From contig OX637297.1 of NCBI GenBank assembly GCA_951799445.1, positions 16,678,001-16,742,000 of the forward strand: 64,000 bases of DNA. Direction: 5' to 3'. Positions 1 through 12,884 of this stretch are shown here, piece by piece (positions within the stretch are counted from its first letter, which is position 1; each line of letters starts with the position of its first letter). Source of the DNA: Pseudisothecium myosuroides. Its lineage: Eukaryota; Streptophyta; Bryopsida; Hypnales; Lembophyllaceae. Both the position numbers and the translations under genes were made by a program. Below the pieces are notes generated by a model. It was not told the DNA's origin and searched no databases. It worked only from the letters and a program-made list of their open reading frames with translations.

Positions 1-55
1 AACAATCGCATCTACCAAGCATGTACTCGGGTATGATTTAGTTGCATTTGCAACA

Positions 56-109
56 TCTTTGAGTATATCTTTGAGTACATCTTTGAGTACATTTTTGAGT
101 ACATCTTTG
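56..109. repeat. 12-bp tandem repeat, about 4.5 copies
   Basis: The unit TCTTTGAGTACA recurs head to tail with one or two substitutions per copy. It lies in AT-rich, gene-free DNA just before the first TTAA-flanked element. No coding or regulatory role is visible. Confidence 0.85.
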
Positions 110-230
110 ATTTGCAATATTTTGACTGGATTTTTTTAATTAACAAGTCTAAATTGACTTATTGTATCTAAATTGAGAAAAAATGTACCAATCAATAACA
201 AGTTGACAAAAAAGTCTGAATTGACACATC

Positions 231-1080
231 TTAATCCCTAAAGTTTTTTAACTATGTTTTCACCAAAAATGCTCCAAAACTGCCATTTCTAGTACAAGTT
301 CCAAATTCTTCAAAAATATCTTTTCTAAACATATATGACCATAGGATGTTGTAGTACTTTGGTTTGAGAATACATGAAAGAAAATTCAAAAATTTCCATC
401 GTATAGATTAGAAAAAATTAGCGTTTGAATTGGCAAAAGTCCTTTTTTTGGCCTTGCGGAAAACCGGGCAGCTGTGTGGCTATATGCTTGAAAATTTTCA
501 GATTATTTGGAATTGTATAACATATAGGAAAAAAATAGTTAGTACAAAAAAATAGAGAATGGTTCAAAACATTAAATTGTTAAGAAGTTAATTATGGAAT
601 TAAAAAATGTCAATTTCAATGGTTGCCATGTTGTAATACACAATGTACATACTACAATTTTTATTTTTTTTGAAAAATATTGAAAATTGAGTGAAATAAA
701 CAACTTCAAAGTTTATTTTAGAGTAGACAATCCATAATTGCTTGCAAACTGAAAATCTTCATAACGTTTGACTCATTGATCAAAATGAAATGATTCAAAG
801 CTTTCCACGTATACATAAAATCTAATAAACCAATTTCAATTTTTTATTTTTCAATTTTTTATTTTTTTTTCTGATCTGTCCAAACTGCCCGAATTGAGAA
901 ACAAACAACATATCAGGCCATAACTTCTGACTCGCATTTTCAAATGTCATGAAATTTAGTGTGTATGAAAAATATTCCTTGTCCCCACCTTCTATCCAAA
1001 ATAAGCAAATTTCTAATCACTCGTACTTGCCCAAAATTTCTATGTTGTCCAAAAATGCATGTTGGTCCTTTAGGGATTAA
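231..1080. mobile_element. TTAA-flanked non-autonomous element, copy 1 (complete)
   Basis: The 850-bp segment begins TTAATCCCTAAAG and ends with the exact inverse CTTTAGGGATTAA. Removing TTAA leaves ends starting TCCC and closing GGGA, the layout of piggyBac-type termini at a duplicated TTAA target. No transposase ORF is present; the 67-codon ORF at 959-1162 is a chance reading of AT-rich DNA. The interior shares motifs with the other copies: a CATAGGAT-type motif, a CATAACTTTTG motif, and a stretch around AATGAAATGATTCAAAGC. The piggyBac link is an inference from the ends only. Confidence 0.6.
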
Positions 1081-2194
1081 TAAAAAAAATGCACAAATAG
1101 TTATGTCCAAATTGATAGAGAATGTTAAAATTAATAGTAATTACTTCTCCTTGAAAAACTAGAAATAACTAAAGCTTTGTCAAACTCTTTGTAGAGTGCA
1201 TTTGCATTAGGAACCTCCATACCCAAAATACATTTGTAAATTCTAAGAGTATTTATTATTTCTATACATTAAATTCTTAAAGTAGCTAATGTCTCTTATC
1301 TAATTAAAAAAATCCATCACAAACTGCTAATATTACATGTTAGAAGTCAAAATTGCTTCAAAAATTTAGTATAAAAAAAATGCTTATATTTCAAATTAAT
1401 ACTTATTTTTAAGAAATTCAAGCACTAAGCCCTTAGTGAACTTTGGAAAGTACACCTTCCTAAAGTTAAAAAAAAATATTTCCCAATAATAAGATCATGA
1501 TGCTTGGATTTTCAATAAAAAATTATATTCAATTCTTCCCAAATGGTTAGGTTTCATCTTTCAAACATCTTATAGAAAATCCTTAGATTCTACAATTTGT
1601 TGCTTTCTAGAATATATTGAAGAAAAAGTTGGGGTATATATAAAAATTCTCAAAAGAAATTTATATTTATACTTAAAAAAATAGTAAGTAGAACGAGATA
1701 GGGTTTGCTTCAAAACACTATATTATTAGGAATTTAGATATGGAACTGAAAAATTTAAACTCTAATGGATGTAATGTTGTATTAACCAATTTACATCTTT
1801 TCCATACTTTTGAATTTCTTTCTAGAATATTGGAATTTGAGTGACATGCAGTTTTTTAAATAAGTAGTGTGTGCATCTATGTATATATATCTCTATATCT
1901 GTGTGTGTGTGTGTGTATGGGTACATGTATGTGGGTATATATGTCTGTGTTAATGTAGAACAAACTTTTTATCTAAGAAGAAAGTGAAATTTTTGAATTG
2001 CCTATGATTTAGAATCAAAGAGTAAGTGAAGTTGTTTCTTGAAGTTTTGACATTAATTATTTCACATAAATGAGAAGCTAAATGATCAAAACAACACTTC
2101 AAAGGACTTTAATCATGATAAAAAATAAATATGACCATTGGAACAATTAGAAATTATTAATCACAAAGTTCTTAATGTGTTTTAAGATTGAGTG
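1081..2194. other. AT-rich gene-free stretch with diverged repeat and a TG microsatellite
   Basis: Positions 1190-1860 resemble the interior of the element at 231-1080, for instance the part following AGTAAGTAGAA and GGTTTGCTTCAAAACA, so this is probably an eroded partial copy. A (TG)n run sits at about 1903-1917 inside a TATA-rich stretch. No ORF or splice-bounded exon was found. Confidence 0.5.
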
Positions 2195-2719
2195 CACTAC
2201 AAGAGAAAGGAGTGTATTTAGGATAATAGATTAGTATGAGATTGCTGAAATTTGTTTCAATGTTCCTGATAGGTCACGTTGAATATAGAAAATGAATAAA
2301 GTGAAGTATTGAAATACTTATTGGTCGTCACTTCTTTAACGGTCGGCTGCTCTGCTACCTACCCAGCGCACACGCCAGTTTAACGCCACGCCATCCGCCA
2401 TCCACCTGGCCAAGTGGCAAATTGCCACAGGCTGATCCCAAATTTCCTAGCGGTTGGCATTGGTTGAGGAGCTCCCCCACACACTTGAGCTTATCCCACT
2501 GCCCCACACCATGGAAAAAAACACAGATGCGCTGAAAATAATTTTAAAAACATACTAGTGTGTCGTTGCTACAACCAAAATATAAGCAATAGAACTTTTT
2601 TAATTTGAAATTTGAAAATAAATGTGTAATGCACAAAGGAGTGCAAGGGTTTTATTGCAGGGTGAGTTTGCATACGAATAGAATAGAATATGAATAGAAA
2701 GCTTTATGTACAAAGGAAT

Positions 2720-2851
2720 GCAAGTTTGTGGCGTTTGGACATGCAATGTAAAAATAATGTTTTTCTAAAATAGAAGATAATTTTACTTTGATTTTTTAAT
2801 TTACAAAAATACATAATTTTCACACTGTAGGTCCAAACGCTACAAAAACTT
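2720..2851. mobile_element. MITE-like inverted-repeat element A
   Basis: Arms beginning TGCAAGTTTGTGGCGTTTGG and closing with a near-inverse enclose an AT-rich centre. The arms run about 40 nt with a few mismatches, so the whole unit could fold into one hairpin. No target duplication was resolved. Confidence 0.55.
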
Positions 2852-2885
2852 GCACAAATAGAAAGCTCTATGCATGAAATAGTGC

Positions 2886-3000
2886 AAGGGCGTTACGACA
2901 TGTGATGTGAAAGTTATGTTCATTACAAGATAAAAGATAATTTAATTCAGTTTTTCATTTTAAAAAATTCTATAACTTTCACACCTTAGGTCCAAACGCC
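2886..3000. mobile_element. MITE-like inverted-repeat element B
   Basis: This is a second short hairpin-type unit directly after element A. It starts GGGCGTTACGACATGTGATG and ends GTCCAAACGCC, with inverted copies of the GTGAAAGTTAT motif inside. It shares its terminal GGCGTTTGGAC-type sequence with element A, so the two belong to one family. Confidence 0.5.
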
Positions 3001-4435
3001 TATTTGTCGTGCCTATCTCCACCATTAGTACATTAGTATCATGTACATTAGTACCTACAAGGATACCACAAAATAAATAAAAAGTAAAATTTGTCGTGCC
3101 TATCCCCACCACGCGATACAGTTTCCGGGTGAGGTTTTACCCATGTTTGATACCGTGCCACAATCTTGTTTGATACCCATGTGAAATTGATACCCTGTAA
3201 AATTAATAAAAATTAGTTCCATTTGGCAACAGACATGTAGTATCCAAATCAACATAATATGTTGCCTTTTCACCAACATTTACATAGTTGACACCAATAT
3301 GTGAAAACGGTCATTACAGTGCCCAAATGAACATAAAAGTGTTCATTTTTTGTTGATATGGACGCCATTTTCTAGTAGTGTTAGCTATAAATGTTTTGGC
3401 TCAAGAGTTTGTTGACAGTTGCTTTTGGCCTATTTTTCTTGATGGTGTTGATCTAAAATGTTGGAAATCAAAATTTTACACCTTTTCGCATATGATTCTT
3501 AAAAACTAAGAAAAAAAAATTTGAAATATTAATACCTCCCAATCCCAAAACCATCATAAGTAACAAAAATGCCAAATCAATAGGCTCTACACCTTTGAAT
3601 CTTTTACTACAGTGCTGTTGGAGATTGCTTTTCAATTGGCGGCTTCAGCCATCTTAAAAATCCATTGGTAGGGTGGTTTTGGCAGATTGAAAAAGGTCAG
3701 TGTTCAAAGTGTGCATCCCTCATGCATGTATGCATGATGCTAAGTCCTTCATTTGAAGTGTGCTGAGCAATTTGGATTTTCCTTGGAGGAAAACATAAGA
3801 ATTTTTTTGGTTTTGCAAAATTCATTTTCTGCAAATCCTACATTTATATTTGCAATCAAAAATACCAAATAATTAGTTGTAGAGAGGTCTAAAGCGTATC
3901 CTAGACACGGCTCAAAATAGGAGTCTTTGTTCCACTTTTACCTTAGAAAACCCAGAATTTACCTTGCTAGGCCTATTTTGGATGTAAGATTATTTGGCTT
4001 GCCAATTGGCTCTTGAATATTACAATAGGGCCATGAAGTTGACTCCAATGTATGCAAAATTAGATTACAATTGAATCCACATTCAATTAGAAAAAATGTT
4101 GAATCAAACAATAATAAGTCTTTGCTTTATAAGAGCAAAAATCTCCAATGAATATCACTTATAGTAGAGTTCCTTTGTACAACTTTATGTCTTGCCACAT
4201 CATTTCAATATTCCTTTTATCCTAATGCATAAAATTGGACATGTCAATGCCAGTTCCTGTTACATCTTAATTGAAAGTTAAAACAATTAAAAAATTGCAA
4301 AAAATTCTAAAAGTGTCCAATGGTCTTATAATTTTGTAGTTAGGTGTTTTCTTCTATAGAAAATACATACTTATTATAAAAACAAAATGAACACCCCGTA
4401 CTAAAGAATTGTTGAAGATTTTGTATATTGGGGTT
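3001..4435. other. AT-rich gene-free stretch
   Basis: A short direct repeat beginning TTTGTCGTGCCTAT occurs near 3003 and 3090. Otherwise no ORF above 60 codons, splice-bounded exon, RNA gene or clear transposon end was seen. Confidence 0.5.
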
Positions 4436-7308
4436 CTTTAATCCCTAAATGCGAGAACTATGTTTTGGGGGAAGATAGCAATTTTGGACAGCTGACTACA
4501 AAAGGAGTTTTTGTTTCTTTTCTTTGGAAATTATATACAATGTTTGCCAAAGGAGAAGCTTTAAGGCCCAATTGTTTTCATAACTTTTGACTATGTGGTT
4601 AAAAAGTTATTGCATGATGTATGTTTTTCAATGCTTGGTGGGTAGGCTGGGCAATCCAAAAGTCTTCTTTAAAAAAAACTTTTTTAAAATGCAAAAACTT
4701 GAAATTGAGTCTTTAGATTTACGTACACGTGGGAAGCTTTAAATGACTTTAGTTTGATAAATGGCTTGAAAGTTATGACAAGTTTTAGTTTATGGCTAGA
4801 TATAGTTTTCAAAGATTCAATATTACCCACAAAGTAAAGTTCTTCATAACATTCAATGCATTTATCAAAATGAAGTGATGCAAAGCTTCCCACATGTATA
4901 TAAATCTAAAGAATCAATTTCAAATTTTGGCTTTTTAGAAAAGGGATTTTTGAAGAAGTTTGTTGGGCTACCCACCCTAAACCGCCAAGCAATGAAAACC
5001 ACATATCATGCAGAAACTTTTTAACCACATTGTCAATTCACATGAAAACTATTGGGCCTCAAAGCCACTCTTTAGGCACACGTTATGTGAAATTTTCAAA
5101 GAATAAAAAAGAAAACTCCTAAAACTTTATAGTGAGCTGCCCAAAATCACAATGTTTCTTGCCCAAAAACACACTTCTTGCATTTAAAGGTGTTAGATCT
5201 TCGACATCATCTACCTCTTCATTCACAAAATTGTCCAATTCACAACACATACATCATCATTCCCAAATGAACTGCGGTAAACTAACCTTTTAGGTTTGTT
5301 CATCCTCCGTTTAATCCCTAGGAAATACAAAGTAAAAAATAGTGAATTTTTTTTATACATCGCTTTCATGAAAATACCCTGAAATTAGCTCATGTATGCC
5401 ATTTGCTAACATCCTAAAGGGGTTAAGTAACTACAAAATGATCATGAGCTTGGAGTTGAAGCAAGGGAGAATTCTTGTACTTGTTTGTTGAAGACATACA
5501 AGAGTACAAAATACACTAAAAACTTGTTATCTATAGGAAAAATAAGACTTATCCTAGAACTTAGAAGGTCTTGGTTCCAAGTTAGATTTATATTGAATAC
5601 AACATTTGTATCATCTAATATATTGATCAACACCCTTAATAGCATCAAGAAACCATACAACCATGATAGACATGTTGAAAGTTTATAAGTTGATGATCTA
5701 CATCATTTTTATATCTTCAAGCTTTATGAAAGAATATTGATCCAAGGAAATTTAGTATTGCAAATCATACTTGCTAGCAATAGTCAATGATTTCAAACAT
5801 CTCTTACTACAATCATGTGGCCTTTCCCTTGTAAGAATGATGGTGCACAATAAATACATTAACCACCAGTAGACTGGACATATGTAGCCAAATTTAGATG
5901 TGTGATAATATGTGTTTTTAAAGGTGATTGTAAAAAACACCTACCAATTTTGTTGCGTTTTACAATACTCATTTTTTTTCTTCTGGAGTACCTTAAAAAT
6001 TGAAAAGATAATTTTAAAAAAAACTTAAAAATATGATCAATGTTTATACCTATAAGATGAAGGTTTAGGGTAGGAAGATCATGGAAAAACTCTCTAAGTA
6101 GGAGAACTAGAAAAGTGCCAAATCTCATGAAAATATATTTTTCATGTATTAATTAGTAAAAAATAGGAAAAATAATTAAATGATGAAAATAAAACCTGGC
6201 CATTTGTAACAACTCTATGGAGATGGTCATTCACCAAAAGAAGCACCAAAATAATGTCTTACATGTTCTGAAATGTACTTTGAATGAAGTTCACTTTGTA
6301 GACTTTCATACCACATGAAATTGAGTATTTTTAAAAATCCTTCTGACAATATCTAGAAATATACTTGAAGACCATCTTCTCCAAATTTTAGCTCAAAATT
6401 CTTTTTTATGGGTACTCCATAATACTACCTCCCGCCCAAAAAAAATTTCTGCAAGTGTGATGTAAATTGGGGGCTCTTTCTAGATAGTAAAACAAAATTA
6501 TTTATTTTTGAAAAATCAGGTAAAGTAAATAGTAGCTATGTCTGCTATGAGTACTTTGTCTATGAATTTTGAGCCATTTGGAAGTAGAATGCAAAAGTTA
6601 TGGCCAAAAAACTAATGGGCGCTTGAGGTGTGACACAAAATAGTACAATTTTTTTTTGCAATCACCTTTAACAACTCCTATGAAATTTTACAATCAAGAA
6701 AATGTGGAGCATGTTAATTAGAAATCATACATGCAGCTAAAACCTCAGAAAGAATACCAAATCTTAACCAAATTAATTTAAAGTCATTAACCTTTGAGAA
6801 TTCATCAAAATCACAATTTCTTTTAAACTACTTCAAGTTTTTAATGATTAGTCAAGGGTATAGGGTTCCTCTACAAAAAATGAATTGGGCGATGAAAAAT
6901 ATCCAAAATAGTTTTAGAATCTTGAAATTATAAGTCTTCTAACATTAATAAAATATTGACTATTTTTATTCATTTCCATATTATAAGAATTTGACTATAT
7001 AAATCTTGTTTTAAAATGATTAAAACAAAAGTTCTTCTCATTAACAATAAAATTGGCAAAAAATATTTTAAGAAAAATTGATTTCATTATTGAAAAGGTC
7101 ATTTGTAATAGAATTATTTCTTAAATGCTTGTGAGTTTGGCAGTTTGTCTTACCATGCATATTTGCATGGTTTAATAGTCAAGCACAATATTTTTGCTCC
7201 AACTTGCTCTTGGCACAAAGCCTTTGCCATAGCAACTTCATTATGGCATGCTTGTTCTTCCTTGTGAATTCAAAGGCAAATTAGATCAAATTTCTTGTTT
7301 TGGCCATA
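4436..7308. other. AT-rich stretch with eroded repeat pieces
   Basis: Around 4436-5000 the sequence has interior motifs of the TTAA family (starting at a TTTAATCCCTAAAT-like end, with TCATAACTTTTGA and ATGAAGTGATGCAAAGC motifs), but no matching far end. Positions 6400-6900 carry similar motifs. Small ORFs here (for example minus strand 5859-6128, 89 codons) have no recognisable domain and AT-driven composition, so they are not called genes. Confidence 0.45.
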
Positions 7309-8240
7309 TAATCCCTAAGTTTTGGAGTTTGGATTTAGCCCCTAAAGTACCATGGCCTTTTTTCTCCCAAAAACCACTCAAAATTGCCAATCCAATTGCA
7401 AAGGGTGAAAAAATCTAAAAATTGTTTTTTCTTTCACTTCTAACCATAGGATTTTACACCTAACTAGTATAAGAATTTGGGGAAATTTTATTAGAATTTT
7501 TGACATCATTGATTGCAAGATATTTTCATTTAAAGTAAAGAAATCAAATTTTTTGGTACATTGAGAGACCATATTTTTTGACTTTGAACCTTTTAAACTT
7601 AAATTTTTTGCACTGCAAAGTTTTGAGCTTTAAATCTTTGTGATAGGAAATTCAGTTGAGAATCTATGAAAAAAAACATATCAAAAATAGCTTAATTTTG
7701 TAGTTTAGGAAATTGTTAAATAGAAGTAGATATGAGATAGAAGGAAAATCTAAATTATTAATATCTTTAAGATGAAATTAAAATGCACTAATCCCAATGG
7801 TGACATTGTTTTACTAAGCAAATTAAACCATGTAGAACATTTGTTTCTAAAAAATTGAAAAAATTGCATTAAAAAATGAATCCTCCAAGTTATTTTTTCA
7901 GAAGATAGTTTAATTGCCCCCCAAAAATTGTCCATTACTTTCTCATAACAAATACAAGTGGAATGAATGAAAGGTTTTTAGATAGATAAAAATATAATCT
8001 ATAAGAAAAAAAAAATTTAATTTTAGATTAAAATTTTACCTTTCTCTTGTTTTAAGCTTCTTTGGCATAACTTTTGCTTCCAAGAACCAAAGGAAATTAC
8101 TTTAGTTTCCTATGAAGCTCTTCATTTTTTCTATCTTCAAAAAAGTTTTAAAAAATCAAGAGAAAAATTCAGCACTGGTACTTGCCCAAAATCCCATTTG
8201 TTCCCCAAAGGAACAATGGTTCTCTAGAGTTTAAATTACA
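7309..8240. mobile_element. TTAA-family element, 3' end eroded
   Basis: It starts TAATCCCTAAG at 7309 and carries the family's interior motifs in the same order as the copy at 231-1080: AACCATAGGATTTTACAC, then an ATGAATGAAAGG-type motif, then ACTTGCCCAAAATCCCATTTG near the end. The expected right terminus is not intact. No coding capacity was seen. Confidence 0.5.
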
Positions 8241-10079
8241 TTTTACAACTTTTAAAGAAAAACAAGCACTTGTACAATGCTGAATAGTGCACCTTTGACT
8301 GTTAAAAAAGAGGCTTGGCTTTGGCTTGACTTTGGCTTGGCTTTTTCACCATACCTGCTCGTTGTGAATGTTATAGTATTTTGAATGAGTTTAACTTTAT
8401 TTGCATAGTTCAAGGCTGCTTTTTTAGTGTTCAGAATATTGGTCTCAATTGGGAGTCTGACGTCAATGGTGATGTACTTGTAGGCCTTGCAGTGTTATCC
8501 AATAGCCCCTTTACAGTTGCAGGTTTAGGGTCTGCAGGTTGTTTGCTTTGAAATTTAGCCTCATAGTAGAGCCAGCCCACATACAAAAACGTGGTTGTCC
8601 AAATGCTCTCCTTGCTGCTACAGTTGGCATAATTTTTTCGTTTCCATACTTGCTGTTAATTTCCCAAAACTGCCTTACAATTAACCAATTCTCACTATAA
8701 GAAAACATTGTTTTTTGTGATGTTAGAGCAAAACGTTCATGTTTTGTAAAACAAGAGCCTGTTAGAGATTCAGAGGAGGTGGAAGCCAGAATTGTTGGAA
8801 ATGTTGGTCAAATCACTCGGATGTCGCTCAAAAAAACATGTGAAACAGGTTAACCCTGGAGCGCTCCGACGTCCATTTTCTGGACGATGAACAGATTCAG
8901 ATCCTTGTTTCTGTCTCATTCCTGCTTGGATGAAAGTCATCCTAATTTTTGGTGATACCTTATCAAGTTGTTGTCCTATCCATCGGTTTGATTTGTTGTT
9001 ACTAGAATATATACATTTCTAAAATTACAAATGTGGAAGTATGTCAAGTGGTCAATTTGCATTGACTTTAGTTCAAAACTAGATGTGCAAAAATGAGGTC
9101 AAAGATGTAAGGGTCACAAAAATTTCAAAAAATCACCATATGAAGAGAACCTTATTTCAAATCCATTCCAACAAGTTTTACTCAAAAAATGATAATATTT
9201 TACTTGTAGTTGAATTTAGAAGGAATTCTGAAATTTTCTTTTCAAAATTTATAAAAAAAGATTGGTGATAGCATTAGTAGATCTAACCGTACGAATAGAA
9301 TTTAAAAATCAAAATCTACAGTTTTCATTTGTATACCAATTCCAAAATATTCTTCCAAATTGTAGTTTATAATGGATTTTCTCAAATCGTCAATTTTGGA
9401 GATGAATCCAGACGTTTAGGAGTTAAGACGTTCATGTTCAGAAAAACAGGCCGCAAAACATTCCTTCATTTTTTGCTTTGTCCAAAACAACAGGACTGAG
9501 CCACGTCAGCAAATGCTACTGGTTTACCACCGAGTAAGTTGGTGGAAGTTACTTTGCAAATAGGTAAAATGTGGACTACATCTGAAAAAAATAGGGAAAG
9601 GGCAGGTGATTCTCGTTATTCCCAAAAAAAACGTACGTTCGGATGAATGAGGTGTGCAATGCACATCGGATCTTACAGTACAGTTCAGAATGTATGAGCA
9701 AGCCTCTCGCAAATATCGTCAAAAGAATAATAGCATATGCTAAACCCTTCAATACGTGGCACCGTGATATATGACAACACTGTGCCTGTGTCGTGTACAA
9801 AACTGGAGTAACAGTTAACCCGTAAATGCCCAAGGCTTGTTCTGAGCCTCTTGGAATTTGCTCTAAATTGAAAAAAAAGTCAACATTTTGAGCCAACTAA
9901 AGACAACCTTTACGATTAACTCTAATATGTTTTAAAGAAAAAATATAGAGTGTTCTGAAATGAAGATATAGATATTTTAGGAAGATTTTTATTAATAAAC
10001 ATAATCAGTTTATAGGGACCATACAAGCATACAACTAAGGTTAGACCACTATTTCCCAATCAAAGACATATATCCAACA
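8241..10079. other. Gene-free stretch with dispersed repeat fragments
   Basis: Positions about 9410-9590 are related to 23330-23520 (shared CAGCAAATGCTA, then a GTGGA-CTAC segment), so this is a two-copy dispersed repeat in the window. Positions 9812-9900 start GTTAACCCGTAAATGCCCAA and match the left end of the TTAA element at 27067, so this is a truncated copy. No gene was found; the 106-codon minus-strand ORF at 9576-9896 overlaps the repeat pieces. Confidence 0.5.
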
Positions 10080-10290
10080 TGTAGGGTGCAACTATTTCTA
10101 ACCAAGACTGGAACACATAGATTTCCAAATGAAGCTTGGAATGTTTTTTTTCCTTCCCCTTCTCAAGGTTAGAACTAACAAAGTCATGACACATATCCCA
10201 AAGTGCACGGAAAATAGCAAGCAAGAGAATAGGAAATAAAAATTAGGAAAGTACATTAGTTCTCGAATGATTTGAATAAAAAAAACCTAG
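10080..10290 (+). repeat. Dispersed repeat, copy 1 of 3
   Basis: This shares an ordered set of motifs with 58985-59215 (same strand) and 12440-12660 (opposite strand): an AAGGTT(A/G)GAACTAA core followed by TGACACAT and then a GAATGAT stretch. It has no ORF and no clear terminal repeats. Confidence 0.6.
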
Positions 10291-10329
10291 ATATTGCTTT
10301 TGGATTTTGAGCACTTTTGGGCTCCTAAA

Positions 10330-11270
10330 ATTTATAGTAATTTCAATTTTGTGAATAAAATTATGAAAAATATGCAATCCCCATATTTTTATTTTTTTAA
10401 TAATTTTTTTTTGCATCGCCCTATACTAATCATAATTTATGTCATAGATTTGCTTAAGTGATTGGATGTGGGTGGTTTGACCTTATCTGTACTAAGGTAG
10501 TTTGCTTTTAAAGCGGCCTTTTTAAGCTTACCGAAGTCATCATTGACAGTAATACAATAGAACCTCTCTTAGTATATCCTCTCTTTGTGCATAATATGGT
10601 GGGCCCTAATTCAATCACTTTTTCTAAAAAGTAGTGGTTAGAGGCCATGTTAGTTAGTGACCATTATTACACCTCTCTAAATGCATAAACCTTTTTTAGT
10701 GCATAGTCCCCACACCATGTACTAAGAGAGGTTCTATTACAGATATTTCAAGCAACATGTCACACTTTCCTAGATAGGAGTTGCATTTATAGTTTCAATT
10801 CTGGAAATAAAATCACAAAAAATATACAATCTCCCATATTTCCTATCTTTTTATTTAAGAAAAAATTGCATCGCTTCATACTACTCTTGATCTCTGTCAT
10901 AGAATTGTATAAGTAATCGAATGTGGGTGGTTTGACCTTATCTCCATTAAGGTAGTCTGCTCTTAAAGCGATTGTTTAAGCCTACCTAACTCATCATTGA
11001 CAATAATATAATAGAACCTTTCTTACAATATCCTCTCTTAGTGCATAATATGCACAAAGAAGGTTAGTAGGTAAGCTCAATTTCAAGCACTTTTTCTAAA
11101 AAGTAGTGTAGTTAGAGGTTACACTAGTTAGTGACCATTATTACACTTTTTCAAATGTATAAACCTCTCTTAATATATAATCCCAACACCATGTACTAAG
11201 AGAGGTTCTACTGTAGATATTTCAAGCAACATGTCAAGCTTTCCTAGATAGGAGTCGCATTTAGAATACG
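10330..11270. repeat. Direct duplication (about 460-bp unit) holding pogo-like MITE ends
   Basis: Two diverged copies lie head to tail, about 10330-10790 and 10791-11270. Each contains GAATGTGGGTGGTTTGACCT or a one-base variant. Inside each is an inverted-repeat insert bounded by CAATAGAACCTCTCTTAG-type sequence and its inverse (about 10553-10739 and 11009-11215). These ends, with TA at the borders, resemble pogo/Emigrant-type MITEs with CAGTAGAACCTC termini. The insert seems to predate the duplication. No transposase is present. Confidence 0.65.
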
Positions 11271-11830
11271 ATCATTTTTCGAACACACTACCTTATCTTT
11301 AGTCCAAGCACTTAGAGAGTAGTACGGTACACCTTAGTAGCGACACTTGGAGGCAAAATAAGAGGATGTCCAATTGTATATCCAGTCCCAATGAATTCCA
11401 CTTTAGGATTTCCTCCATTGATCATACCGGCTTTTCAAAATGCATGATGGGAGCAGTGCAGTGACACCCAATCATAATGCAACACCAGGATCGAATGGAC
11501 GCTTCTCGCTTACAGCCAAAAAGACTTTGAATTGTTATACGTCCTTGAATCTTCCGCCCCAATTTTCCAAGCCCCCTTTTGCCTTTTAGCAGCGGCGTAC
11601 ATTTTGATTCCGTCATCTACGAATTTCTTGACTTAGTCGTAGATTCCCTGTTCCTCTTCGTCCACTCACAAGGTTGTCGTAGCATCCGAGGCGCCGTACA
11701 GTTGCCTCCATTTCAAATTCAAATACGAGCATCCCCGGTTTTGTAGATACAGGAAGGTATATCTACAAATGACTTACATTCGTCTTCCAATTTCTCAGAC
11801 CCAGTACATTCTGAAGATGTCTAACTCGTT
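11271..11830. other. Gene-free stretch
   Basis: Base composition is more balanced than in the flanks, but no ORF with a recognisable domain or paired splice sites was seen. The minus-strand 64-codon ORF at 11422-11616 is not supported by anything else. Confidence 0.4.
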
Positions 11831-11976
11831 TAGATTTCAGTATTCTCAAATGCAAAGATTCTGGATATCTGTAGATATGTAGATTTCAGTATTTTCAAAT
11901 ACGAAGATTTTGGATACTTGTAGACATGTAGATTTCAGTATTCTCAAACATGAAGATTTTGGGTATTTGATTCATG
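11831..11976. repeat. 49-bp tandem repeat, three copies
   Basis: Copies begin TAGATTTCAGTATT at 11831, 11880 and 11929. The third copy is incomplete at its end. The interior AAGATT(T/C)TGG motif is kept in each unit. Confidence 0.85.
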
Positions 11977-12439
11977 TCATCTAGATTGTATAGTTGAGAT
12001 CCCTATAACTTAGTAACATTTGAATTTATAACACTTCAAAAGCAATCGTGTTTTTGAAGCCAAAAACGCCTTGGACCTTTAATTAGGGGTTTAAGCTACT
12101 GCAACTCTCAATAGTCTGACCCTCTTGTTGTTGTCATACTGTAACGTAGTTGCATCATTTCAATACATAAGGTCTAGCTAATAGAAAGTGGCATCCAATT
12201 CAACAAAAAATCAACACTTATTTGTTGATTTGGATATTAGATTGACCAAACTAACATATATATGTCAATTATGCAAGGTATAGCCCCCCGTAACTAATCC
12301 AATAAAGAAATCCGATGTGATCTGGAGTAGTGGAGGCAAAGCAAATAGTTTTAGAGATACATTGATAAAAATGATAAGGCTTGCAAAAAAATTGTTAATT
12401 ATTTTTATCGCTTGAATTGAAATTATTATGAATTTTGGG

Positions 12440-12660
12440 AGGCAAAAAGCACTCTAGATCCATGGCCAATGTCTAGATTCTTCCAATTCCAAGCATTTAA
12501 GAACTATTTATTCATCATTATTTCCTACTTTCTTTCTCACAACTTGGAACATGTGTCATGTATTTATTGGTTCCAACTTTGAAAAGGAAAAATAAATGCA
12601 TTCTAGGTTTGGTCAGAACTATAGGTTGGGAATGGGTCATAGGTCAGGAATGGGTGGCTC
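12440..12660 (-). repeat. Dispersed repeat, copy 2 of 3 (inverted)
   Basis: The reverse complement matches 58985-59215 over about 200 bp, including GTCCAAAATGAGG-like and CATGGCCAAT motifs at its two ends. The first codons of the long open frame at 12596-13324 lie in this repeat, so that ORF's apparent start is not a reliable gene start. Confidence 0.7.
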
Positions 12661-12884
12661 TACCTTAAATGTTGGCGCAGGAATGCAACATTTTTATGTT
12701 GATGTGGGGGTACTATGCACATGGAATCATTTTCACCGGGTATTATTTTCACCTGGGTATCAACTAGGATCGTCACAGGGTATGAAATATGGCATCAAAC
12801 GGTTTGTCTTTTGTATCAGCACTCAGCAGCTTGTTGTTGTGGGGGGCTTCCATGTTGTAGCACTCAGGCACTTTGGATTTGAGA

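Larger units (their letters stand above)
2195..3380. mobile_element. Possible decayed CACTA-type ends
   Basis: A left-type end, CACTACAAGAGAAAGG, begins at 2195 and a right-type end, TTTTCTAGTAGTG, closes at 3380. The flanking trinucleotides differ (GTG and TTA) and the two termini match poorly beyond CACTAC. They may therefore be remnants of two different elements. The right end resembles that of the well-supported element at 41873-44124. Confidence 0.3.

Noticed and set aside
2195..3380. Intact CACTA element
   Set aside because: The ends match poorly and the flanking trinucleotides (GTG, TTA) differ.
5859..6128. 89-codon minus-strand ORF
   Set aside because: AT-driven composition, no domain and no splice or promoter support.
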